The notes beneath the pieces were generated by a model. It ran no database searches. It saw nothing but the letters and a program-made list of their open reading frames with translations, and was not told the DNA's origin. DNA of 21,525 bases from contig NEEC01000510.1 in the NCBI GenBank assembly GCA_002189035.1, positions 1 to 21,525 of the forward strand. Direction: 5' to 3'. Shown piece after piece: positions 11,978 to 21,400 of the stretch; within the stretch, counting starts at the first letter, position 1, and each line of letters begins with the position of its first letter. This DNA comes from Utricularia gibba (lineage: Eukaryota > Streptophyta > Magnoliopsida > Lamiales > Lentibulariaceae). A program made the position numbers and the translations under genes.

Positions 11978-12591
11978 CGTTCGGTTTTCGGTGTTGCCTA
12001 CATGGTTTTTCAAGGAACAGCTTCTCGTTTTGTGGCGGCCAGTCTCGCTAGGAACTTGGTCCGGGCCCGCGATTCTTTATGGCTCATGAGGACAAAAAGG
12101 ATGCAAATCGATGAATACAATGTTGCATTTGTTAAATTGCGATATCACGTGCACCCCACATGATTTTTTCAACAACTTACTTTATACATGAGGAGGCGGT
12201 CTTGGGGCACTTGGAACGGAAAAGGCTTGGCCTTGCCCAAAGTAAGTTGTAGTCCGGCAAATAAAGTGATGTATTTATTATCGTTCGGTTTTCGGGGCTG
12301 CCTACATGGTTTTTCAAGGAACGCTTCTCGTTTTGTGGCGGCCAGTCTCGCTGGGAACTTGTCCTTGACCCCGATTCTGTATGGCTCATGAGGTCAACTG
12401 GATGCAAATCGATTAAAAAAAATGATGCATTTGTTTAAATTACGATGTCACGTGCACCCCACATGATTTTTTAACAACATACTTTATACATGAGGAGGCG
12501 GTCTTGGGGCACTTGGAACCGGAAAAAGGTCAGCTTAGGCCTTGGCCCAAAGTAAGTTGTAGCCCGGCAAAGAAAGTGATGTATTTATTAA

Positions 12592-14452
12592 CGTTCGGTT
12601 TTCGGTGTTGCCTACATGGTTTTTCAAGGAACAGCTTCTCGTTTTGTGGCGGCCAGTCTCGCTAGGAACTTGGTCCGCCCGATTCTTTATGGCTCATGAG
12701 GACAAAAGGATGCAAATCGATGAATACAATGTTGCATTTGTTTAAATTGCGATATCACGTGCACCCCACATGATTTTTTCAACAACTTACTTTATACTTG
12801 AGAAGGCGGTCTTTGGGTGCACTTGGAACCGGAAAAAGATCAGCTTAGGCTTGGCCCAAAGTAAGTTGTAGCCCGGCAAAGAAAGTGATGTATTTATTAA
12901 CGTTCGGTTTTCGGTTTGCCTACATGGTTTTTCAAGGAACAGCTTCTCGTTTTGTGGCGGCCAGTCTCGCTAGGAACTTGGTCCGGGCCCGATTTATGGC
13001 TCATGAGGACAAAAGGATGCAAATCGATGAATACAATGTTGCATTTGTTTAAATTGCGATATCACGTGCACCCCACATGATTTTTTCAACAACTTACTTT
13101 ATACTTGAGAAGGCGGTCTTTGGGTGCACTTGGAACGGAAAAAGATCAGCTTAGGCCTTGGCCCAAAGTAAGTTGTAGCCCGGCAAAGAAAGTGATGTAT
13201 TTATTAACGTTCGGTTTTCGGTGTTGCCTACATGGTTTTTCAAGGAACAGCTTCTCGTTTTGTGGCGGCCAGTCTCGCTAGGAACTTGGTCCGGGCCCGC
13301 GATTCTTTATGGCTCATGAGGACAAAGGATGCAAATCGATGAATACAATGTTCATTTGTTTAAATTGCGATATCACGTGCACCCACATGATTTTTTCAAC
13401 AACTTACTTTATACTTGAGAAGGCGGTCTTTGGGCACTTGGAACCGGAAAAAGATCAGCTTAGGCCTTGGCCCAAAGTAAGTTGTAGCCCGGCAAAGAAA
13501 GTGATGTATTTATTAACGTTCGGTTTTCGGTGTTGCCTACATGGTTTTTCAAGGAACAGCTTCTCGTTTTGTGGCGGCCAGTCTCGCTAGGAACTTGGTC
13601 CGGGCCCGCGATTCTTTATGGCTCATGAGGACAAAAGGATGCAAATCGATGAATACAATGTTGCATTTGTTTAAATTGCGATATCACGTGCACCCCACAT
13701 GATTTTTTCAACACTTACTTTATACTTGAGAAGGCGGTCTTTGGGTGCACTTGGAACCGGAAAAAGATCAGCTTAGGCCTTGGCCCAAAGTAAGTTGTAG
13801 CCCGGCAAAGAAAGTGATGTATTTATTAACGTTCGGTTTTCGGTGTTGCCTACATGGTTTTTCAAGGAACAGCTTCTCGTTTTGTGGCGGCCAGTCTCGC
13901 TAGGAACTTGGTCCGGGCCCGCGATTCTTTATGGCTCATGAGGACAAAAGGATGCAAATCGATGAATACAATGTTGCATTTGTTTAAATTGCGATATCAC
14001 GTGCACCCCACATGATTTTTTCAACAACTTACTTTATACTTGAGAAGGCGGTCTTTGGGTGCACTTGGAACCGGAAAAAGATCAGCTTAGGCCTTGGCCA
14101 AAGTAAGTTGTAGCCCGGCAAAGAAAGTGATGTATTTATTAACGTTCGGTTTTCGGTGTTGCCTACATGGTTTTTCAAGGAACAGCTTCTCGTTTTGTGG
14201 CGGCCAGTCTCGCTAGGAACTTGGTCCGGGCCCGCGATTCTTTATGGCTCATGAGGACAAAAGGATGCAAATCGATGAATACAATGTTGCATTTGTTTAA
14301 ATTGCGATATCACGTGCACCCCACATGATTTTTTCAACAACTTACTTTATACTTGAGCAGGCGGTCTTTGGGTGCACTGGAACGGGAAAAAGGTAAGGTT
14401 TGGCTTGCAAGAGTTAGTTGTAGTCCGGCAAATAAAGTGATGTATTTATTAT
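12592..14452. repeat. Class A homogeneous run, six units
   Basis: Units start at 12592, 12901, 13208, 13517, 13830 and 14143, all class A. The dimeric A-B pattern stops with the B at 12282. Successive A units are joined by an A-A linker (ACTTGAGAAGG, then GTGCACTTGGAACCGG, then CCCAAAGTAAG) that is the same as the common linker following a B unit. Units here are 307-313 bp and more uniform than in the dimeric domain. Unit 12592 has a shortened GGTCCGCCCGATTC, and unit 12901 reads GGGCCCGATTTATGG. Confidence 0.95.
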
Positions 14453-14765
14453 CGTTCGGTTTTCGGGGGCTGCCTACATGGTTTTTCAGGAACCGCTTCT
14501 CGTTTGTGGCGGCCAGTCTCGCTGGGAACTTGGTCCTTGACCCGATTCTGTATGGCTCATGAGGTCAACTGGATGCAAATCGATTAAAAAAAATGATCCA
14601 TTTGTTTAAATTACGATGTCACGTGCACCCCACATGATTTTTTTAACAACATACTTTATACATGAGGAGGCGGTCTTGGGGGGCACTGGGAACCGGAAAA
14701 AGATCAGCTTAGGCCTTGGCCCAAAGTAAGTTGTAGCCCGGCAAAGAAAGTGATGTATTTATTAA
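14453..14765. repeat. Isolated class B monomer within the A-rich domain
   Basis: The single B unit has class A on both sides. It carries variants not seen in the B units to the left: CTCGTTTGTGG (three T instead of four) and TTTTTCAGGAACC (one A missing). CTCGTTTGTGG is shared with the B units at 17557 and 18183, and the CAGG variant with 18183. It is preceded by the GAGCAGGCGG linker typical of A-to-B steps and followed by the ACATGAGGAGG tail. Confidence 0.92.
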
Positions 14766-14925
14766 CGTTCGGTTTTCGGTGTTGCCTACATGGTTTTTCA
14801 AGGAACAGCTTCTCGTTTTGTGGCGGCCAGTCTCGCTAGGAACTTGGTCCGGGCCGCGATTCTTTATGGCTCATGAGGACAAAAGGATGCAAATCGATGA
14901 ATACAATGTTGCATTTGTTTAAATT

Positions 14926-14963
14926 GCGATATCACGAACATATTTTTTCAACACTTAATACTT
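14926..14963. repeat. Degenerate segment in an A unit with loss of CACGTG
   Basis: Intact units read ATCACGTGCACCCC, then ACATGATTTTTTC. This one reads ATCACGAACATATTTTTTC, then AACACTTAATACTTGAG, with several small losses within about 35 bp. It is the only unit I found in the window without the CACGTG palindrome. The neighbouring units are intact. Confidence 0.8.
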
Positions 14964-15771
14964 GAGAAGGCGGTCTTTGGGTGCACTTGGAACCGGAAAA
15001 AGATCAGCTTAGGCCTTGGCCCAAAGTATGTTGTAGCCCGGCAAAGAAAGTGATGTATTTATTAACGTTCGGTTTTCGGTGTTGCCTACATGGTTTTTCA
15101 AGGAACAGCTTCTCGTTTTGTGGCGGCCAGTCTCGCTAGGAACTTGGTCCGGGCCCGCGATTCTTTATGGCTCATGAGGACAAAGGATGCAAATCGATGA
15201 ATACAATGTTGCATTTGTTTAAATTGCGATATCACGTGCACCCCACATGATTTTTCAACAACTTACTTTATACTTGAGAAGGCGGTCTTGGGTGCACTTG
15301 GAAGGAAAAAGATCAGCTTAGGCCTTGGCCCAAAGTAAGTTGTAGCCCGGCAAAGAAAGTGATGTATTTATTAACGTTCGGTTTTCGGTGTTGCCTACAT
15401 GGTTTTTCAAGGAACAGCTTCTCGTTTTGTGGCGGCCAGTCTCGCTAGGAACTTGGTCCGGGCCCGCGATTCTTTATGGCTCATGAGGACAAAAGGATGC
15501 AAATCGATGAATACAATGTTGCATTTGTTTAAATTGCGATATCACGTGCACCCCACATGATTTTTTCAACAACTTACTTTATACTTGAGAAGGCGGTCTT
15601 TGGGTGCACTTGGAACCGGAAAAGATCAGCTTAGGCCTTGGCCCAAAGTAAGTTGTAGCCCGGCAAAGAAAGTGATGTATTTATTAACGTTCGGTTTTCG
15701 GTGTTGCCTACATGGTTTTTCAAGGAACAGCTTCTCGTTTTGTGGCGGCCAGTCTCGCTAGGAACTTGGTC

Positions 15772-15779
15772 CGGGCCCG
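15772..15779. other. CGGGCCCG palindrome, class A only
   Basis: This perfect 8-bp palindrome occurs in most A units and is replaced by CTTGACCCC in B. It includes GGGCCC, which with GATATC (15853-15858 region) distinguishes A from B. It is often the site of small losses in damaged A units, for example at 6591, 9641, 10820 and 12674. No protein binding is claimed. Confidence 0.6.
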
Positions 15780-15809
15780 CGATTCTTTATGGCTCATGAG
15801 GACAAAAGG

Positions 15810-15817
15810 ATGCAAAT
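15810..15817 (+). other. Octamer-like ATGCAAAT shared by A and B units
   Basis: ATGCAAAT followed by CGAT is present in nearly every unit of both classes and is one of the most conserved blocks. The 8-mer equals the animal POU-factor octamer, but 8-mers are short and the host is unknown, so function is not implied. It is missing in unit 8972 (deleted) and altered to ATGCAATC in unit 21293. Position given is for the representative A unit. Confidence 0.45.
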
Positions 15818-15855
15818 CGATGAATACAATGTTGCATTTGTTTAAATTGCGATAT

Positions 15856-15861
15856 CACGTG
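15856..15861. other. CACGTG palindrome (E-box/G-box core) shared by all classes
   Basis: CACGTG overlaps GTGCAC in the block CACGTGCACC, which is invariant in both classes apart from unit 14766. CACGTG is the core site for bHLH and plant bZIP factors, and for the yeast centromere protein Cbf1. That is general knowledge of the motif and not evidence of binding here. Conservation may simply reflect array homogenisation. Position given is for the representative A unit. Confidence 0.45.
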
Positions 15862-17556
15862 CACCCCACATGATTTTTTCAACAACTTACTTTATACTTG
15901 AGAAGGCGGTCTTTGGGTGCACTTGGAACCGGAAAAAGATCAGCTTAGGCCTTGGCCCAAAGTAAGTTGTAGCCCGGCAAAGAAAGTGATGTATTTATTA
16001 ACGTTCGGTTTTCGGTGTTGCCTACATGGTTTTTCAAGGAACAGCTTCTCGTTTTGTGGCGGCCAGTCTCGCTAGGAACTTGGTCCGGGCCCGCGATTCT
16101 TTATGGCTCATGAGGACAAAAGGATGCAAATCGATGAATACAATGTTGCATTTGTTTAAATTGCGATATCACGTGCACCCCACATGATTTTTTCAACAAC
16201 TTACTTTATACTTGAGAAGGCGGTCTTTGGGTGCACTTGGAACGGAAAAAGATCAGCTTAGGCTTGGCCCAAAGTATGTTGTAGCCCGGCAAAGAAAGTG
16301 ATGTATTTATTAACGTTCGGTTTTCGGTGTTGCCTACATGGTTTTTCAAGGAACAGCTTCTCGTTTTGTGGCGGCCAGTCTCGCTAGGAACTTGGTCCGG
16401 GCCCGCGATTCTTTATGGCTCATGAGGACAAAGGATGCAAATCGATGAATACAATGTTCCATTTGTTTAAATTGCGATATCACGTGCACCCCACATGATT
16501 TTTTCAACAACTTACTTTATACTTGAGAAGGCGTCTTTGGGCACTTGGAACCGGAAAAAGATCAGCTTAGGCCTTGGCCCAAAGTAAGTTGTAGCCCGGC
16601 AAAGAAAGTGATGTATTTATTAACGTTCGGTTTTCGGTGTTGCCTACATGGTTTTTCAAGGAACAGCTTCTCGTTTTGTGGCGGCCAGTCTCGCTAGGAA
16701 CTTGGTCCGGGCCCGCGATTCTTTATGGCTCATGAGGACAAAAGGATGCAAATCGATGAATACAATGTTGCATTTGTTTAAATTGCGATATCACGTGCAC
16801 CCACATGATTTTTTCAACAACTTACTTTATACTTGAGAGGCGGTCTTTGGGTGCACTTGGAACCGGAAAAAGATCAGCTTAGGCCTTGGCCCAAAGTATG
16901 TTGTAGCCCGGCAAAGAAAGTGATGTATTTATTAACGTTCGGTTTTCGGTGTTGCCTACATGGTTTTTCAAGGAACAGCTTCTCGTTTTGTGGCGGCCAG
17001 TCTCGCTAGGAACTTGGTCCGGGCCCGCGATTCTTATGGCTCATGAGGACAAAAGGATGCAAATCGATGAATACAATGTTGCATTTGTTTAAATTGCGAT
17101 ATCACGTGCACCCCACATGATTTTTTCAACAACTTACTTTATACTTGAGAAGGCGGTCTTTGGGTGCACTTGGAACCGGAAAAAGATCAGCTTAGGCCTT
17201 GGCCCAAAGTAAGTTGTAGCCCGGCAAAGAAAGTGATGTATTTATTAACGTTCGGTTTTCGGTGTTGCCTACATGGTTTTTCAAGGAAGCTTCTCGTTTT
17301 GTGGCGGCCAGTCTCGCTAGGAACTTGGTCCGGGCCCGCGATTCTTTATGGCTCATGAGGACAAAAGGATGCAAATCGATGAATACAATGTTGCATTTGT
17401 TTAAATTGCGATATCACGTGCACCCCACATGATTTTTTCAACAACTTACTTTATACTTGAGCAGGCGGTCTTTGGGTGCACTGGAACGGGACAAAGGTAA
17501 GGTTGGCTTGCCGAGAGTTAGTTGCAGTCCGGCAAATAAAGTGATGTATTTATTAT

Positions 17557-18493
17557 CGTTCGGTTTTCGGGGGCTGCCTACATGGTTTTTCAAGGAACCG
17601 CTTCTCGTTTGTGGCGGCCAGTCTCGCTGGGAACTTGGTCCTTGACCCCGATTCTGTATGGCTCATGAGGTCAACTGGATGCAAATCGATTAAAAAAATG
17701 ATCCATTTGTTTAAATTACGATGTCACGTGCACCCCACATGATTTTTTTAACAACATACTTTATACATGAGGAAGCGGTCTTGGGGGCACTGGGAACCGG
17801 AAAAAGATCAGCTTAGGCCTTGGCCCAAAGTAAGTTGTAGCCCGGCAAAGAAAGTGATGTATTTATTAACGTTCGGTTTTCGGTGTTGCCTACATGGTTT
17901 TTCAAGGAACAGCTTCTCGTTTTGTGGCGGCCAGTCTCGCTAGGAACTTGGTCCGGGCCCGCGATTCTTTATGGCTCATGAGGACAAAAGGATGCAAATC
18001 GATGAATACAATGTTGCATTTGTTTAAATTCGATATCACGTGCACCCCACATGATTTTTTCAACAACTTACTTTATACTTGAGCAGGCGGTCTTTGGGTG
18101 CACCTGGAACGGGACAAAGGTAAGGTTTGGCTTGCATCGAGAGTTAGTTGTAGTCCGGCAAATAAAGTGATGTATTTATTATCGTTCGGTTTTCGGGGTG
18201 CCTACATGGTTTTTCAGGAACCGCTTCTCGTTTGTGGCGGCCAGTCTCGCTGGGAACTTGGTCCTTGACCCCGATTCTGTATGGCTCATGAGGTCAACTG
18301 GATGCAAATCGATTAAAAAAATGATCCATTTGTTTAAATTACGATGTCACGTGCACCCCACATGATTTTTTTAACAACATACTTTATACATGAGGAGGCG
18401 GTCTTGGGGGGCACTTGGAACCGGAAAAAGATCAGCTTAGGCCTTGGCCCAAAGTAAGTTGTAGCCCGGCAAAGAAAGTGATGTATTTATTAA
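17557..18493. repeat. B-A-B island within the A-rich domain
   Basis: The B at 17557, A at 17870 and B at 18183 briefly restore the dimeric pattern. Both B units carry CTCGTTTGTGG, as does the B at 14453, and none of the B units left of 12592 shows it. The 18183 unit also shares the CAGGAACC variant with 14453. The A at 17870 follows a CACTGGGAACC linker that matches the one before 14766. Both A-to-B steps use the GAGCAGGCGG linker. Confidence 0.92.
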
Positions 18494-21400
18494 CGTTCGG
18501 TTTTCGGTGTTGCCTACATGGTTTTTCAAGGAACAGCTTCTCGTTTTGTGGCGGCCAGTCTCGCTAGGAACTTGGTCGGGCCCGCGATTCTTTATGGCTC
18601 ATGAGGACAAAAGGATGCAAATCGATGAATACAATTTGCATTTGTTTAAATTGCGATATCACGTGCACCCACATGATTTTTTCAACAACTTACTTTATAC
18701 TTGAGAAGGCGGTCTTTGGGTGCACTTGGAACCGGAAAAAGATCAGCTTAGGCTTGGCCCAAAGTAAGTTGTAGCCGGCAAAGAAAGTGATGTATTTATT
18801 AACGTTCGGTTTTCGGTGTTGCCTACATGGTTTTTCAAGGAACAGCTTCTCGTTTTGTGGCGGCCAGTCTCGCTAGGAACTTGGTCCGGGCCCGCGATTC
18901 TTTATGGCTCATGAGGACAAAAGGATGCAAATCGATGAATACAATGTTGCATTTGTTTAAATTGCGATATCACGTGCACCCCACATGATTTTTTCAACAA
19001 CTTACTTTATACTTGAGAAGGCGGTCTTTGGGTGCACTTGGAACCGGAAAAAGATCAGCTTAGGCCTTGGCCCAAAGTAGTTGTAGCCCGGCAAAGAAAG
19101 TGATGTATTTATTAACGTTCGGTTTTCGGTGTTGCCTACATGGTTTTTCAAGGAACAGCTTCTCGTTTTGTGGCGGCCAGTCTCGCTAGGAACTTGGTCC
19201 GGGCCCGCGATTCTTTATGGCATGAGGACAAAAGGATGCAAATCGATGAATACAATGTTGCATTTGTTTAAATTGCGATATCACGTGCACCCACATGATT
19301 TTTTCAAAACTTACTTTATACTTGAGAAGGCGGTCTTTGGGTGCACTTGGAACCGGAAAAAGATCAGCTTAGGCCTTGGCCCAAAGTAAGTTGTAGCCCG
19401 GCAAAGAAAGTGATGTATTTATTAACGTTCGGTTTTCGGTGTTGCCTACATGGTTTTTCAAGGAACAGCTTCTCGTTTTGTGGCGGCCAGTCTCGCTAGG
19501 AACTTGGTCCGGGCCCGCGATTCTTTATGGCTCATGAGGACAAAAGGATGCAAATCGATGAATACAATGTTCCATTTGTTTAAATTGCGATATCACGTGC
19601 ACCCACATGATTTTTTCAACAACTTACTTTATACTTGAGAGGCGGTCTTTGGGCACTTGGAACCGGAAAAAGATCAGCTTAGGCCTTGGCCCAAAGTAAG
19701 TTGTAGCCGGCAAAGAAGTGATGTATTTATTAACGTTCGGTTTTCGGTGTTGCCTACATGGTTTTTCAAGGAACAGCTTCTCGTTTTGTGGCGGCCAGTC
19801 TCGCTAGGAACTTGGTCCGGGCCCGATTCTTTATGGCTCATGAGGACAAAAGGATGCAAATCGATGAATACAATGTTGCATTTGTTTAAATTGCGATATC
19901 ACGTGCACCCCACATGATTTTTTCAACAACTTACTTTATACTTGAGAAGGCGGTCTTTGGGTGCACTTGGAACCGGAAAAAGATCAGCTTAGGCCTTGGC
20001 CCAAAGTATGTTGTAGCCCGGCAAAGAAAGTGATGTATTTATTAACGTTCGGTTTTCGGTGTTGCCTACATGGTTTTTCAAGGAACAGCTTCTCGTTTTG
20101 TGGCGGCCAGTCTCGCTAGGAACTTGGTCCGGGCCCGCGATTCTTTATGGCTCATGAGGACAAAAGGATGCAAATCGATGAATACAATGTTGCATTTGTT
20201 TAAATTGCGATATCACGTGCACCCCACATGATTTTTTCAACAACTTACTTTATACTGAGAAGGCGGTCTTTGGGTGCACTTGGAACCGGAAAAAGATCAG
20301 CTTAGGCCTTGGCCCAAAGTAAGTTGTAGCCCGGCAAAGAAAGTGATGTATTTATTAACGTTCGGTTTTCGGTTGCCTACATGGTTTTTCAAGGAACAGC
20401 TTCTCGTTTTGTGGCGGCCAGTCTCGCTAGGAACTTGGTCCGGGCCCGCGATTCTTTATGGCTCATGAGGACAAAGGATGCAAATCGATGAATACAATGT
20501 TGCATTTGTTTAAATTGCGATATCACGTGCACCCCACATGATTTTTTCAACAACTTACTTTATACTTGAGAAGGCGGTCTTTGGGTGCACTTGGAACCGG
20601 AAAAGATCAGCTTAGGCCTTGGCCCAAAGTAAGTTGTAGCCCGGCAAAGAAAGTGATGTATTTATTAACGTTCGGTTTTCGGTGTTGCCTACATGGTTTT
20701 TCAAGGAACAGCTTCTCGTTTTGTGGCGGCCAGTCTCGCTAGGAACTTGGTCCGGGCCCGCGATTCTTTATGGCTCATGAGGACAAAGGATGCAAATCGA
20801 TGAATACAATGTTGCATTTGTTTAAATTGCGATATCACGTGCACCCCACATGATTTTTTCAACAACTTACTTTATACTTGAGAAGGCGGTCTTTGGGTGC
20901 ACTTGGAACCGGAAAAAGATCAGCTTAGGCCTTGGCCAAAGTAAGTTGTAGCCCGGCAAAGAAAGTGATGTATTTATTAACGTTCGGTTTTCGGTGTTGC
21001 CTACATGGTTTTTCAAGGAACAGCTTCTCGTTTTGTGGCGGCCAGTCTCGCTAGGAACTTGGTCCGGGCCCGCGATTCTTTATGGCTCATGAGGACAAAA
21101 GGATGCAAATCGATGAATACAATGTTGCATTTGTTTAAATTGCGATATCACGTGCACCCCACATGATTTTTTCAACAACTTACTTTATACTTGAGAAGGC
21201 GGTCTTTGGGGCACTTGGAACCGGAAAAAGATCAGCTTAGGCCTTGGCCCAAAGTAGTTGTAGCCCGGCAAAGAAAGTGATGTATTTATTAACGTTCGGT
21301 TTTCGGTGTTGCCTACATGGTTTTTCAAGGAACAGCTTCTCGTTTTGTGGCGGCCAGTCTCGCTAGGAACTTGGTCCGGGCCGCGATTCTTTATGGCTCA

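Larger units (their letters stand above)
3385..12591. repeat. A-B dimeric higher-order repeat, fifteen dimers
   Basis: A units start at 3385, 4011, 4635, 5263, 5885, 6510, 7115, 7733, 8351, 8972, 9558 (mosaic), 10158, 10746, 11353 and 11978. B units start at 3696, 4322, 4948, 5573, 6195, 6800, 7424, 8042, 8661, 9243, 9846, 10432, 11039, 11662 and 12282. Alternation is strict. Unit lengths are more variable than in the A-rich domain to the right (271-316 bp). B units fall into two tail types: ATTATGATG followed by ACTTGAGAAGG, and ATTACGATG followed by AACATAC and ACATGAGGAGG, with intermediates. The two tail types interleave up to 10432. From 11039 rightward every B has the ACATGAGGAGG type. 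Confidence 0.95.
15688..16001. repeat. Representative intact class A monomer (314 bp)
   Basis: This unit has every A marker and no visible indel. By hand count it contains 63 C, 77 G and 15 CpG dinucleotides (44.6% GC, CpG observed/expected about 0.97). In order it holds: a TTCGG-TT-TTCGG direct repeat at the start; AACAGC; GGCGGCC; GCTAGGAAC; a CGGGCCCG palindrome; ATGCAAATCGAT; a TTTGTTTAAATT AT-rich stretch; GATATCACGTGCACC; a T6 tract; a linker with GTGCAC and GGAACCGG; and the CCCGGCAAAGAAAG leader for the next unit. The linker, about 15904-15967, is the part that varies most among copies. Confidence 0.9.
14766..17556. repeat. Class A homogeneous run, nine units
   Basis: Units start at 14766, 15066, 15375, 15688, 16002, 16314, 16624, 16936 and 17249. 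All are class A, and lengths are 308-314 bp apart from the first (300 bp). Private variants mark individual units: AAAGTATGTTG instead of AAAGTAAGTTG just before 15066, 16314 and 16936; TGTTCC in 16314; and TTTGGGCACTT in the linker after 16314. Unit 17249 reads AAGGAAGCTTC, losing the CA of AACAGC. Confidence 0.95.
13208..19733. repeat. Candidate ten-monomer (about 3.11-kb) second-level higher-order repeat
   Basis: Private variants recur at a spacing of ten units. The linker TTTGGGCACTT follows units 13208, 16314 and 19426 (3107 and 3112 bp apart). The same three units carry a changed TGTTGC: TGTTC, TGTTCC and TGTTCC. An isolated B lies at 14453 and 17557 (3104 bp apart), each followed by a CACTGGGAACC linker. 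AAAGTATG precedes 16936 and 20046 (3110 bp apart). The match is imperfect: the B at 18183 has no partner ten units earlier, and AAAGTATG also precedes 15066 and 16314. I infer serial amplification of a ten-unit block followed by local exchange. Confidence 0.5.

Noticed and set aside
15738-15780. tRNA-like pol III A and B boxes (TGGCGGCCAGTC and GGTCCGGGCCC), suggesting a SINE origin
   Set aside because: Both matches miss key positions, class B loses the second, and there is no poly-A tail, terminator or target-site duplication.
15921-15936. CENP-B box-like sequence in the linker (TGGAACCGGAA in A, TGGAACGGGA in B)
   Set aside because: It resembles only the right part of the vertebrate CENP-B box. 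The required TTCG half is not at the right spacing, and the linker is the least conserved part of the monomer.
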